NCBI RefSeq assembly: GCF_027596085.1
Contig: NC_072449.1
Coordinates: forward strand, 23,143,522 to 23,207,521
Source of the DNA: Anoplopoma fimbria
Taxonomy: Eukaryota; Chordata; Actinopteri; Perciformes; Anoplopomatidae
Direction: 5' to 3'
DNA length: 64,000 bases
This document shows, in pieces, positions 50,201-64,000 of this stretch. Every line of letters begins with the position of its first letter. Within the stretch, counting starts at the first letter, position 1. The notes below the pieces were generated by a model. That model made no database searches. It was given only the letters and a program-made list of their open reading frames with translations, and was not told the DNA's origin. A program made the position numbers and the translations under genes.

Positions 50201-53200
50201 AACACTCTCTGAGTGAAGAAGTAGCCTCTGATATAATGCTAGCGGTAGGCCTGTTTTCTGTCTTCTGATGCTTGCTTGTCTTCAGGTGTCACGTGCCATT
50301 TTGAAATCAACTAGGCTACGTCTTTCTTCAATCAAAACCCCCACGGCACGCATTCCACACATATTCCAGCTCAAGTAGTTCTAATAAGGAGTTTGTTCAT
50401 CAGAAAAGCCTCACACAAATCATCACACACTTTAAGTTGTTAAGAGAGTGGACCCCCTGCTGAGGCGGCTCTGTGGCTTAGCGCTGCCTCTGTGTTGGGG
50501 GCTAATAGCTGTTTTGATTAGTCTTTTTTTTTTGACCCAATCTGTTTGCACGCAGCGCCGATCCCACGGCCATGTCGAATGAAAGGGTTTATCAGCTTAA
50601 GCCTGTTGTAAGGAGCACGAGAGGTCTCATCTTTTCACTGTGGAACGAGAGCGTCCAGGCAATTAGAGACGCCGGGGCCTTTAAAGAGAGATTACTGGCC
50701 CGCAGTGTTGTGGCCAGCCGTCTTTATAGTCCAGCGCATTGTTCACTCTGATGTTGAGACACATGATGCATGGTGCTGTTTTCTTAAAAGGCAGCAGAGG
50801 AGATAACGGAACGCAGTCACGGGGCTCTTATCTGGGACAGATTCTTTGGATGCAACCTCAAATTACAGACTTCAATGCAGTAAATTGTTTTCCCACAGAC
50901 TGATGGCAACAGGAGGTCTTGCTCCCTAATGTAGAAGCAGTATCCACACTTTCAGAGGATTATTTGTTTTTGCCTATTGTTTAGTTTTTTAGACTTTCAG
51001 CACATAATCTTACTTTCAGTTGCTATTGTTATGTGAACATATTCTAATGTGAATTGTTTTGTTTGTTGTCTTTGGTTTCAACTTCCATCGTGCCTGGTTA
51101 TGTTTGGCTTATCATATGGCAACATAACATCAAGGTAGATGTAAAGCAGTTTGCATTCTAGTTAGTTAGCATGTGAGGGCCTTTTTGAAAAATTGTTTGT
51201 CAAGAGATAAAAGGCATGTGATATTAGCACACAAGACGTTTTTTCTGAAAATATAATGTCACATTGTTGCTTGAACACTTACACTCATTCAGTATTTGCA
51301 ACTATGTACATTTTCATCTCCTAAATAACATAATTAGCAATATCGAAAATATTGTCTGCACAGAGAGACAAAGACATTCAGTTTTTCTGGTTTTCCTAGA
51401 TGTGAACAGGACTTAACGCTAAGGTTTTATGGTTTATTTCCTCTGAAGAAAATGAACTCGCATGAAGCGTACAAGCTTTAAAGTGACACCCTGCTGATGT
51501 GCCTTGTAGCCTGTCAGGTGTTAAATTGAGTCCAGAGACCGTGCGAGTTTAGGGAGTGGGTAAACACAGACAAAATCCTCAACCCTCCCTCTGCTCCACA
51601 GTTCACCAGCATGTCACTCTCCACCTGCTCATTTGACAGAGCTGCTGTTTTCTAAAGCAGCAGGTGTGCTCTTTTAGTCCGGTCATAAGAGGGTTCTGCT
51701 CTGACAACCCCGGTTTGTGTGTCGTGGTCGGTAAGCCTGCTTTCTCTAAAGGTGGAATATAGTTACTATATTGGGATCATTAAGTGTGGCCGCATCAATA
51801 GATAAGTGTTTGTGTGCACACAGTCCCCCATCGAAGCATACTAAGGGAATATGAAGGTTTCATATCAGGAATGACTTGTCTCTTTGTGCCAAGTCATATT
51901 CCTTTTCCCCTTCTCCCTTTTCATCTATCATATCATTATGGTGTGCAGCAAAAGCTGGAGGTATGCACCATGTTTGTAAAAGAGTGAAAGGGAGGGAATA
52001 AAACTAAAGAATTATTGTTGCGATTTTTTTTTTCTTTCCAGTATGAATGAAAAAAGGCTCGAAAGATAAAAGGTGAGACCAAACCAGAAGGCACAGTTTT
52101 GATCCATGCGTCTTTCTTAAGAGTGCAAAGAGCAGCTCACTGCAGCTGAAAAAGCCCTACATGTGGAATCATTTCTCTCCTGTCCGCCGAGTTCTGCTGT
52201 GTGGCCAAAACCCCCTTGAGAGACAAAGGCATCTTCCATCACTTCATCGCTCCCCCCTCAACGCTTTGTTGCTCCAGGTGTTCGATGTCTGAGCAGTCGA
52301 GATGAACTGCAGATGGAAACCTTGTGCAAAGATACGTTTTGGGAAATAAAAGGAGGGGGCGAAAAAAATAGCCTGAACTTTCTGCAGGGCTGACAAAATT
52401 CTCACAGGTGCTTTATGAAACTCTGCTTTCCCTCAGTTGGACATCTTTAAGCATGAGAGGCTGCGAGGAATCCTCTTAACTTTGCTGTGGTGGAGATATG
52501 CTGATAATGTACACTGTAATTATGTTCTCTAATTACTGGCATCAGAGCATTATCACACAATATGAAGTAGCAGTATTTGACATTACACGCTATTATTATT
52601 GATGGTCTTTTTTAATGTTTTTGAAGCCATTCCAACAAGGCAGAGCTGGAGAGACGTGACAGTTTGAAGTACAGAACAATGTATAACGCTGTGGAAATAA
52701 AAGGTGGAACTGACTGTACACTCTCCAGCTTTCTAGGCCTCCTTTAACATGTTCCTCCTTTATCCGTTCTCAGAAAGTGAAAGCCGAGCCAAGTTAAATA
52801 CCTGGCATGGCCTCAAAGCTCAGAATATTTCCGCGGAAAGCTGAGCGGTTTGTGTAAATTCGTGGATTGAGATAACAGATTGCATGTCTTTTGCGGCCGG
52901 TTAGTTGCCAGTATTTTAGAAACGGGTGTACCACACGCCGCCCTGGAATATTAGGTAATAACACACTGGGGTTTCTCAAGGGTGACCACTTTGAACTTAG
53001 GTCTGCTGGTATCAGAGTAGTGCCATGAACCTTGACAAAATAGAGCAAGAGCGTAGATTATATTGAGACTAATATTCATTTATTAAAGGTCAGTGTGACC
53101 AAGTTTGGTCTGATTTAAGCTCGGTTAGCTATTACGTCTTCCTTTACAGCCTCCTGTTGAAGGGTGGTCTTTTTTTTTTCTTCTTTATCCCTTCAGCTTC

Positions 53201-56200
53201 CCTTCCGTTGTTAGACCCTGGAGTTGTTTTGGCCTCGAAAGCCAAACCTGCTGCTTTCTCTTCATTGATGGCTCCTGCTTTACAGGACGTCAGAATAAGC
53301 CAGAAGAGTCAGAGGCATCCCTGCAACCTTTTTGTTTTTCCCTTTTTAGCTAAAAGAGAGCAATGAAAAGAAGGAAGGAAACGGTGCATTTTCAATCATC
53401 GGCAGCATCTCCATCTTTGATCTTCAGATTGCAGCCATTACGTGTCATAATTTTCCATGTCAAATTCCTCAGATTACCGTGCTTTTGATGTTCATTCGGA
53501 ATCGGCTTTGATATCACCGGGCTGTGATTGTGAATGTAACTTCTGATTTTGTGCAGCATTTACGCCAAACAGTAACACAACTCATTATGCAAACACCCAG
53601 ATAACACTTCTTTATCTGAACAATGGAAATGTGTTGCAGTAACAGTCTGTTTAAATAGATGCCAGAGGGAAATATGCTGCCGGTTCTGGGGTTTAGTGAT
53701 GCAGGCGACGGTTAGTACAGTTTGTGTACTTGGCACTACGTTTACAGATGGAGAGACAAGAACAAGAGCGAGGCTTCATTCACGATCTCGTGTTTGCCAG
53801 TGGTGGAGTGTGAGCAGCTGTAGGAGGATGCCAGCATGAGGACTGAAATAATTACTGCAGTATGCCGGCTTAGTCAACACTGTTCAACTGCAGCTGTTTC
53901 CTTTTGCCGTTGAAAGAATTTCAAAGGATGTAATGTAGCTTCTTTTAGCAAGGGGAGTCATAACTACCTAGCAGGGGTTGGCTGGTCTGTGGTGCCATTT
54001 TGGAAAGTAAATACACCTAAAGTTTAATGGTTAGAGTCCGTGTCACAGAGTTGGAGCTGACACTTAAGTGTGGACAGGCCCACTTCGGAGATTTATTATC
54101 AACCTGGTGGGCTTGGACGCTCACACCATTTCGCTATGTTGTTTTTTTTATAGACTACACCCCCGCGGCCCCAAGTCCTCTTCCCACCAACACAAAAGAG
54201 AGCAGGAAGAGCAAACTGGGTCAGCATTCTCCCTATTTACGACATGTGTGTGGGTTTTTTTCCCCCTTTTCTCCTGATGATGACGCTCTCCTCATTGGTC
54301 TTTTAACATTTGGATGTTTTGTTTCTGCAGAGGTGTAAAAAGCTCCCGCAGCAGCTTTTAAACTATTATGAATCCTCAAGGCCCCTGAAATCTTGGTTTT
54401 AAAGTATTTTTCATCACATAAATACTCATGGCTTAATAAGACACTATCAGTTTAAAGTTCAGGGTAAAAAGAACACTCTGTCCTCAGACAATCTGAGTGT
54501 ATGGGCATGTTTTGATCATATTTGATTGACAATGGCCCAGAAACATAGGCAAACAACGCCACACCTGTCATCACATTATCATTCAAATTGGTGCATGCCC
54601 ACTTTAAAACCAGTGAGAAGAGCTAAAAAAAAAAAAAAAGAAGCAGAACAGACCGAAATATCTCATGTGAAATAATCACAACCTTTGTTATATCTTTGGC
54701 AGAAAAGTGTGTGGTCATATATCTTGTCGTTCATGGTAAGAATCTGGTTGTGAAATATGTTTTCAGTGCCTTTAATGTGTAATAACAGCAGAATTTGCAG
54801 CGCTTTAGTGCGAGCTCATATTCCTCGTTCATGGCCCCAGCTCAAGGCCTTTTTTTGATAATTGCCTTTACAGACATGGTGGGTTTTGCCTCTCCGCTAC
54901 ATCCTCCTGCCCAGCCATTTCCCAGATGAGCAGCACTCTGTCATCTCCGCCTGCCAAACGCAGCCGCCGAAAAATGGAAACACTCCAAGCGGCAATCGCT
55001 TTGGTCAAAATGATGCTAAACAGACAGTTCACTCACATACTGCATTGCTCCCATGATAAGGATAGAGTTTATGCTCAACGCATTTTGTCGATTGCCCATC
55101 TTCGTACATTTTCCTTTGCACATGGTGATGTAGATGTGAACAGGGAAGTCATTTCGAGGATCATGAGGGTTGTGAATTATTCCGCAGACCTGTATCCAGC
55201 AGCTTCCTGTTATTCATCAGGGAGGCCAGAGTTTCAAGTTTGTTTCCAGTGTGCGCCACTCTTCCTGCACACTTTCTCAGGCTCTAACAATAGTCCCCTC
55301 ATTGCTGGCCCCTCGTAATCCTCTTTACCACCCCCCCTCCTTTTCCTCTGTTCAACTTCTCAGCTCCCTCCAAAGGCCAGGCTCCCCGCTGTGTTGTCAA
55401 CATCGACCAATCATGCTGAGATCTGCCTCTAATTTAAATGTTTGGAAAATACTGCAAAGCCACTTATATGGAAGTGAAATACTTTGACTTTAAAGCCTTT
55501 TAGATATTTAACTGAAACATGTAGGTGAACATGAGAGGATTCTGAATCGTAGATAGATTATAAGCTTGAGTGTAGGTGCTATTTTTGTTCTCATTATAGT
55601 TTTATTTGGGCAGCTTGCACATCTGACAGCTGTTCAAGACCAAGGCTATCACCCCAATCCATCTCAGTGTTTCTTTTTTGTGTGTATATATGTTTTTTTT
55701 ATTGCTTACGGCAGCAAGATGGCTTCAGGATGTGGTGTGTTTGTCATGCATTGTTCATCATCTGCTTTGATATCGCTCTCTGTGGTCTCTGTGTCCAGAT
55801 TCCGTGTTGAACAGAAAGTCAAAGGATGCTGAGCTGAAGAAAAACAGGATAAAATATTTCTTCAGTGTTGCCTTTGTTGGTGCAGAATTCTTTATTTTTT
55901 TTCTCCGAAAAAAATCAATGCCCATTTATTTAACGGCATGTATTTCATCTGTGTTTGCATGACTCAAAAGAAATACTCTTATGTGGCTATGTATTGTGGT
56001 ACAGAGGCAATTCAAGGTTAAGCATTTCTGTATAGTTGAGGCTTCTTATCACACAGGGGGGTCTGTGGATCTTTTTTTTTTTTTTTTCCTTCCAAATGAG
56101 CAGACCTCTCCTCCAGTTCAAACTCTCCCCTGACTTATTGCTGAAGAGATTATTTCAGCTTGATTAAAAATGTAATTATTCACCCATTTATCCCTTTTAT

Positions 56201-59200
56201 GCATGAAACAGCCTTTTTGCGTCAATGGAATGGCAAGTGACGGGTGGTAATTGTAGATCAAGGCCGGCTGGGGGCGGCTGGTGGGGGCTGGCGCTCAGAC
56301 TCAGGCTTTGGCGGCCGGCTGCCCCTGAACCACCGATGTGATGCTGCTCCTGGTGGGATCTTAAAAATGGTGCTTCTTCTGAAGTCAACCCCTGCTCTCA
56401 GTGCTACAAGCACTGCTCTTTTCATTCCAGCGCTCCCTAGAAGTGATTCCTGCCCTCTGCCCCGGGCCACCACAAGCGCCGTTGTCACTCAAGTTGAGTG
56501 AGAGCGAGCGCTGGAGGAGGGCCTGAAAGGCAGTGACACACCAGAGATCCACTTCAAACAAACAATTAGAGCATGCTGATACATGGGGCTAATAGGCTTT
56601 TATGGGTACACTTAGAGGTAGCCTTGTTGTTAAGATAAAATGAATCATTAGAAGGTTTTAGGCGGCGAAGGAGATCCATTTAGCTTTTTCAGGTGATGCA
56701 TAAGAAGTAGTTTCTGTCTGTGGATTTGTGTGAATTTGAAAGTAGTGGAATGTGAACCGCGTTCTTCCTGAGTACTGGAGCGGTGCCTCATCAGCTCCCA
56801 CAATGCTGCTCAATATATGCAAAGCCGTCTCTTGACAGGGCTTGTTAAGCATCAATATACACTCCTGCTCCAGAGATTTATTTCAATATGGGCCATTAAG
56901 GTTGATAAAGTCCCAGCTTCATCCGACTGCTCACTCCCTTTGTGACTTCACGGTCCTTAAAGGAGCCACGTTCACAATTCTCTTTACAACCAAACAATCC
57001 AATGTTGTCACTATTATGATCAGTTCATAAACTGCTTTGGAATGAGGGAGATGACATGATGTTAAACATTAAACCACAGGGTAACACAAAGCGTGGCTGG
57101 AATATCTAATTTTAACAATCAGAGAAAGGGAAAACATGACTGTATTTGCGAAACAGAACACACTATAGGAAAATACACATTGATTTGACATCCATATCTT
57201 CATTACTGTCTTTTGTTTTGCGGTGTGTGTGTATGGTTTGGTAGGGTAAGGAGAACTAAAAACTGCAAAATTATTTGATGATTTAAATCTTTACAAAATA
57301 TGTGGAGGTTAGTGTCTGTGTGGCTGCAGAGGGATTCAGCAGAAAGCCTGAAGCAACGAGTGAAACCCATTTTAAATCAATTTGATGTGCATATACCATG
57401 CAATAGTCATTTTTTTTTTCTTTCATTCATATAAATAATACATTATTAATGATTTAACTATAGCATCATATAGAAATGCAGAAAACAGTAGCTGTTTGTC
57501 TGCTATATCCACCAATCTCTTCAAAGTATTTTTTTTCCCCCTCCAGATAGGGTGCCTTAAGACATATCATTAGTACAATGAAAGGGATCTTTGACCGGGA
57601 TGTCTGCTTTATTTCTTTTTTCACTCCTCTAAAGCTCTAGTCTGCTGCTCATCATGGTCTAATTGAACACAACGCTGCAGCAATTTAGCAGCTGTTTGGA
57701 ATTAATCAAATAAACCTTCGAGATGTTGAGAATGCAGAGAAAAGAGACGCAGACGTTTCCAGTACGGAGTGCTTTTAGATTCTTCCAATTAGGAAAATAG
57801 GCTGTGGTTTTTAAGCTGTAACACGTCTTTTTTTTCTGATGTCCAGTGTTTGCGCTAAGAGGTTTGTGTTGGACGTGACAATCTGCAAACAGAAGGAGGG
57901 GATTAAAGGTTAAGATATGTATAAAATGTAGCATTCTGTCCCTCAAACATCATGTTAACTGATCCTGTTTTTGGTCCACAAACTGTACACACTACAAGTC
58001 AAAAGAGCAGCTCTCGAGGACGGAAGCAGCCATGGAAAATAGAGGCTCTCATAACGGATGCAACTCTGATTGCAATTTGACTGACACAGGAAATAATTTT
58101 CAGGCTGCAGATCTCTGTTGCTAAGGGACCAAACTGGTGGGCTCCTAACGGCTGAGTGGACCCTGAGCAATCCTGGGCAATTACTTCACTTAATCATTGA
58201 AATCTGATGAAGGGAGTGGCGCTGCACTGTGAATTCATTACAGGGTTGAAGCACGAGATGAGCTTTAGTTGTAGAGACATAAGGAAAAATTGACAGTGTG
58301 AAAGACATGAAGTCATTACGAGCCAAGTGCTCATGTTTGGAAGAGCAATTAGTGGTTATTGGCTTTCCGTAGACCATTATGGAATGGACTGTGGAAGAAA
58401 ATCAATTATTAAAGCATCACGTCCCTTTTTGTTTTCATTTTCCTCGATAATTCCATGTAGGCCTGAGTGGGTTTTGTTTGTTTTGTGTTTTTGTTGTGTG
58501 ATGTATGAAAATTGCTGACTGAATCTCCCATCGGAAAACAGGAAGGCAATTCAGTTTGTGAGCTCATTAAAAATGGAATTTCTTTCACAGGAGAGAAATG
58601 CGTTAGAGGGAAGAAAAAAAAAAAAGTGTCCCATACAAAAGTCCAATCTGGGCTGAACCAGTCCAGGCTGGTCCATTTGCTGCTCACTTGGCTGGAATAC
58701 CCAGACTGATCTGGTGGGCTCACACAAGTGAACATTGTGTTCCTCTGGGAAAAAGATCATGTAGCAGAATTGCTTCCCAGATTAATTTCTGGCCCGAGAC
58801 AAAAGGATTAAGACACATCTCATGTCAAATGATCGTGACTGGTAATTATACAGTAGAATAAAAGATACACCTCGACAACTGCTGACCAGATTGACGGAAG
58901 GTGTGGATACTCTTGGTCTCCTGATGATAACTCCTAATACGTTTGGTGATCAACTGCTCTTTTGTCTGCCACCAATGTCAAGTCAAAATTCCCCCTTGAC
59001 CAACACTTAATTTCATGAAAGAGTATCTCAAATAAAAAAAATTACATGGAATTGTCTGTGGATGGTCAACGTCCCAAGAAGAGGAAGTATACTCTTTTGC
59101 CGACCCTTTGTCCTTTCACATAGTGTCAGCATCACCTGGCCTAAGCAGTCTGCCCGAACAAAGTATCAATCCGATGGGCAGATGGCCCACACACACTCAT

Positions 59201-61643
59201 TCTCTTTCCATAAGGTGAACCATATCAATTCATAAAGACTTCTCAGCTTTCGTCTTTGCCACCCTAAGGCCAAAATGTCCACGTTTCACACAAGATTTCT
59301 CAAAGTGAATCTTTGCCATGAAATTTCTGTCTTCATGACTCACAATGCTCTTCTATAGCACCGACGTTAAAACTTGCTTGTGCGATGCAAAGTAATGCAA
59401 AACCTTTGTTTTCTCTGGGATGCCAGTGGATCATCTCTCAAACAATGTAGAGTGGTTGTGCACATCCAAACGAACAAAACCTTGTAGGCAGGCGCCAAGA
59501 CGGCAATGAAAATATAAAATTATAGTTTGAAACATGACATGTGGATATTAAAAAAACAAAGTTGAAAAATGGTACCTTAACGCAGATTAGGATGCTTGGC
59601 AGTAATTTGCCCAAAAAAAGAAAAGGTGATGCAGCAGTGGGACACGAAGTTTAGCCTTTCCATTTTAAGGATAAATGTATGATAAGGAAAATAATCTTAT
59701 CATAGTTTTTTGGATCCCTCTCCTGTATGTCCTTTGCATCCAGGCTTACAGATGCTGACCATAAAAAAAGAGCTGGTTTGCATTAAATCATCATGTTTGC
59801 ACTAGCTCCTTGCTAGTTTTCGAGTATTGAAATGCTCACCGCGCCAAGTTACGGAAGTGATGTCGCTTGATTAGTTTGGTTCTGCTGTGAGCCTTAAGTT
59901 TAAGCTTTACTATTTTTTGTGACCTGCCCAACATGCGTATAGTGGGATGTAATGTTTGAATTAGATTTTTAGTCTCATCTAGTTCTCTTATAATAAAATG
60001 CCAATAAACTATTAATTTAGTTATTAATGGTAACTTGGTGAAATGCATTGGTTTGGTTTGGTTTTGCTTAGTACATTCATTATGCTGTACTTACGGCATG
60101 TCTTAGGTGTCACATTAAAGGGATACAGTAAAAATAATGTGAAGATCATTAATGTCAGGATCTTGTTCCAGTCACCCCAGCAGAGTCCAAGTGAATTCCT
60201 GCTGTTTTAAAGTGGCCTGTTATGCTATAGGGGTAAATGAAATAGCATGATGGTGTTTCAGCTACATAAATTTTAGTGTGAGCAGGTCTGACATGCAGCA
60301 GCAAAGAGCCGGCTGTGCGGTCTCTTTGCGGTAGGTTATCTGCCAAAAAATTATAAATATTATTTAAGCAAACTTGTCTCTAGCTTGACCGTTGCAGTCC
60401 GTCATGTGAAGCAGCAACCGGCGAGATCTCGACCAGTTGGTCCTGTTGTCTCAACAAATGTGAGTGAGCACATAAACAGAGCCGGTCGTGCAACAGACTC
60501 CCATATGGACTCTCCATTCGTAGGAACACTGGGCCTGCTGTTTACATCTCAGAGCTCTCAGCTCAGATATCGTCATACTTTTCTTTATTTCGTCCATTTA
60601 GACTGTTCAGTTCTCTAGCTGGATACATATAGAAGATGTGTAGCTGGAGCCATAATTGAGCGCTAAGCCACAGAGTTTGCTCTGAGTAAAACAGAATTGA
60701 TTTCACACATGCTGCCTGCTAATTAGCATGCAGCTTATTGTCTGCTCTCATTGAGACATGCTTCGTCCAACATGAGTAAAGCCACATTCAGCACTGAGAT
60801 TTTAGCTGGTGGTTTGTGTTGGGGAATGCAACCACTTACTTACAGTGTGTTCTGTAGGCCACCACATATACTATGTTTTTGACAGACCACAGTTTCCTGG
60901 TTGGTATTTGGCAGCAATCGGAGCAAAACATGAGCTACATGGGTTTTGATACAAAGCCCTAAAGCCCAGTGACAACAAAATGACTGCAGGCAAGGACGGA
61001 ATATATTAAGATCAATCCAGATGAGTTAGGTAGCGCTAAACCGGTAATTAGAAATCGAGAGTGGCGTTACAGGTTACACCTCTAGATATCGCCCAGGGCT
61101 ACATAAAGACTCTAAGCCTTGAAAAGCAGCTTCTGCTTGGCCATTGTGCGACCGTAACGCTGCCGCCACGCCGCCATGTTCCACCACCCCAATGCACAAT
61201 GCGCGCTGGTCATCTGTGTGTATGGATGTCGGTTTCGCTTGTGTCTGGCAGGATGTGTGTGTATTCTAGGAAGCTACTTCGTCCGGTTCCTGCTCGTATG
61301 CATTACATCCAGTGCCACTCAGGCCGGAGGGAGCATGCAGAAACCTGTAGGTTCGCTCAATCCTGTTAATGTGGAACAGCATTTAATTAGATCCGCTCCA
61401 CATCGAGCATCTGTGTCTGCAAAGCAACGACACTCTGCATGTCGCTAAACATTGACATTGACCTTAATGCGTTGATCGCTTTGAATGAACCTGTAAAAGT
61501 TAGTTGTTTTTTTTTAAATGGGTTCACTGGCTGTGAGTTTCAAGAAGAACATTCAAGGACAACTTTGTTTGCAGCGTGATGGTCTCCCTGATGAGCGACA
61601 TGATTTATTCTTAACATCACTTGTAATCTACAAATTACATATT

Positions 61644-61948
61644 AGGGCTGTAATGATTATTACAATTTTTCAATTCTTCTGTTAATTATTTTTTGGATTA
61701 TTCAATTAATTCTCCAAGATAAGCATTGGTTTTGCCTAATGACTAATTTATTATCGATTAACCTGTAGATAATACTTTTCTATTAACTGATTAGTTTAGT
61801 CTATAAAACATCAGCAAATAGCGACAAAAGGTTTTTTGTCCAATGAAAAGGTTAGAAACTTCAGATATACTGCTTGAGAAAATTATCAAAAAAACTGCGT
61901 AATCCTCTGTCGGTCAACCAACCGATTGATGACTAATGGTTTCAGCTC
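61644..61948. mobile_element. Fish MITE, second copy of the 41.2-kb family type
   Basis: Ends AGGGCTGTAATGATTATT and GACTAATGGTTTCAGCTC with interior TTATCGATTAACCTGTAGAT and TAGTCTATAAAACATCAGCA. Same general family as 41,225-41,553, diverged. Confidence 0.6.
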
Positions 61949-63519
61949 AAGTTCTTAATTGATAATCATAGTGTTGTACACAGCCAGCTTCCTCCTTAAT
62001 AGGAAGCCATTGCCTCGTATAAAAAAAACCCGCCACAAATGTGAACATTGCCAGAGTCAGATAATCCATCACATCAAAAATTGGAGTTTGGCTTGGTTTA
62101 GTCAGGAGTTCCCCCATTGTATTGTGATTTGACTTTGTCCAATTTGACTATTTTCACATCAATGCATGCAACACAATTGCACTCGGCTCGCTGTCAATCA
62201 CATTGCACCCGCAGGAAGAAATGGAAATCTCTAACAAGAAATCCAAAAAACACACAAACATTGTCTCATCCAGGCATTGCAGAAAACATGAAGTCGTCCT
62301 TCCAAAAATGTCACAAGTTAACATTTACTGGTGCATTTTCTGTTGAGGCGGGTGAGCGAAATTGATGGTTTAAGTTACATTTTTAGTTCGAACTCTTGAC
62401 AATGTTACTGAGATCTGACTGATTGTAAATGTCAATGGAGTGCTTCGTGCTGTGGAATATATTTTATCCTTGATTTAAGGAGGGAAAAAGTTGGATAGAG
62501 GTGTTAACAGACATGATACATTTGAGGCAGACACATCTATTTTCAACCTCTGCTGTTTTTCCTCCATGTCATTGTTGACGCCCTAAAAGGAGAGGAACCC
62601 TGCTTCCTGGCCAAGGAAAATAGAGCTGGTTTGGATGATGTATTTTCTCTGTGGTGTTTTTGAGAGAAAAATGTGTCGCTGACGTATCACGCTGAAGAGC
62701 AGGATCGGCATCACAATCCATTTTTCCACAGCCTGAAGAATAGAGCATACATAAATACATATATTGTCCAGCCCTCCTCCCTTTCCATTTCTACTGGGTG
62801 TTGGAGAAAAGCATTTAAATGGGGTGTGACAGGCTATTGTGCAGCCCATCACCTTTTCACCCCTCCTCCCTCAGTCCCTGTCGCTCAATGCCATTACAAA
62901 AAAAAGGGGTTTGAGAGAAGGGAGGAATGAAGGACTGGAAAGGTGACGAGAGGACTGAGAGATAAAAACCAGGCTGATTTCTATCTTGGTCGAGCTCAAG
63001 GCAGCAGCACGCTTCTGCTCCCCAGGTACCAGGAGAAAAGGGATGAAGGGTGTAATGTGGCAGCACGGATTGATTCTCGTCATAATCTGTTCCTATCAGC
63101 TGTGGCGCGGCACATATTCAGAAGCACTCGCTGCTTTTCAAAAAGACTGTCTGCCACTTTTCATGCCATTGTGCCATGCAACCACATCCTTACAGCCACT
63201 TTGTCTCATTATTTCCGAAACTACCTCATTGCTGTGTATTGCTGTGTCTTTTTCAGTTGCCAGTGGTAGGTGGAGAAACTGTGGAGTAGCTCGAATTTTT
63301 TTTAAAACATATAAATTACAGTTCTGTTCAAAACGTATAACCACATGTTGCAAATGAGGGTGCGCAAAAACAGTAAGCAAGACTGCCAGTGACTGCAGAT
63401 AAAAATTGGCTGGTAGCTAAATCTGGTACAATACATATATTCTCTTTTGTATGAAAAAATAGTTTTTTGTTCTTTTGTCCCTGACAACAAATGCAATAAA
63501 CTAAACCTTCCTGTGTGCG

Positions 63520-63790
63520 TTTATCCAATGTTTTGGCTAACTAACTAGCTAATTAGCTAAACGTTTTGGATAGCCTGTTGACATTAGCAAAGATAGGCTA
63601 ATAGAGAAATGGTTAAAAAAGATAGCTACAAATAATGTTTAAATGGATGAAATATATTCATAAATGTAATGTTCTTATGGTTAGCGAAATCAAGTTGATA
63701 AATGGTTGAAGTCAGCTAAAATAAGCTCATAGGTCAATAGTTTAAAAAAGATAGCTAGAAGTAACCAATACACAACCGTCTAGCTTTTGC
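63520..63790. repeat. Diverged TAGCTAA-rich repeat
   Basis: Irregular recurrences of GCTAACTAACTAGCTAATTA, AAAAAAGATAGCTA and TAAATGGTTGAAG resemble a decayed relative of the 46.8-kb minisatellite. Confidence 0.4.
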
Positions 63791-64000
63791 CACACTTAAT
63801 TATACTAGTACAAAACCAAACTGACCCAAACAATAGCTGTCCTGTTTGATAAAAAACAAAGATACAAAAGCAATGTCCACTTTATACATACAAATTTTAT
63901 ATACAAATAAATAACTCACGCATTAAACATACCTATTACCCAAAGTTCATAGTCGCTCTCTCTAATTTCAAACAATCTCTGAATACAGTCAGGAAGCTAA

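Noticed and set aside
54862..55318. Overlapping plus-strand frames with basic stretches, considered as further nxn exons
   Set aside because: No match to any nxn segment (no WCPPC, no IPSLIF or EFPWGPKPF type motif). Treated as chance frames in an intron.

Overview
The window looks like nuclear DNA of a teleost fish, probably a percomorph. Three vertebrate genes are readable as spliced exons with canonical GT-AG borders. The DNA between them is AT-rich and full of dinucleotide microsatellites, Tc1/mariner-like pieces, hAT-like MITEs and dispersed repeats I recognise from percomorph genomes. There are no bacterial operons, viral genomes, CRISPR arrays or rRNA genes, and I found no convincing tRNA gene.

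Layout. 1-12.2 kb: no recognisable coding exon, only interspersed repeats. 12.2-12.9 kb: a GC/CpG-rich, promoter-like block. Mammalian gene order (PITPNM3 lies beyond the 3' end of KIAA0753) makes it a candidate pitpnm3 first exon or promoter, but the sequence does not prove this. 13.0-14.1 kb: a perfect 201-bp inverted repeat around a 606-bp spacer, next to AT microsatellites. 17.27-34.59 kb, minus strand: the complete coding region of protein moonraker (KIAA0753/OFIP) in 18 exons, about 912 codons. Every junction keeps phase except exon 3/4, where a G-run leaves the frame one base short. 34.6-35.3 kb: a head-to-head promoter interval. 35.29-37.34 kb, plus strand: complete txndc17 (TRP14), 4 exons, 123 residues, WCPDC active site. 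38.68-38.98 kb, plus strand: coding exon 1 of nxn (nucleoredoxin). The rest of the window (38,985-64,000) shows no second nxn exon and is read as the start of a very long nxn intron 1.

Function. moonraker encodes a centriolar-satellite/centriole protein needed for ciliogenesis. txndc17 and nxn encode thioredoxin-fold oxidoreductases and lie head to tail, with less than 1 kb between the txndc17 poly(A) signal and the nxn start. The KIAA0753-TXNDC17 divergent pair is conserved with mammals. The txndc17-nxn neighbourhood is not the human arrangement, where MED31 flanks TXNDC17 and NXN lies several megabases away. I saw no new molecular system. The items most worth a second look are the exon 4 frame anomaly, the perfect inverted repeat and the thioredoxin-gene adjacency.
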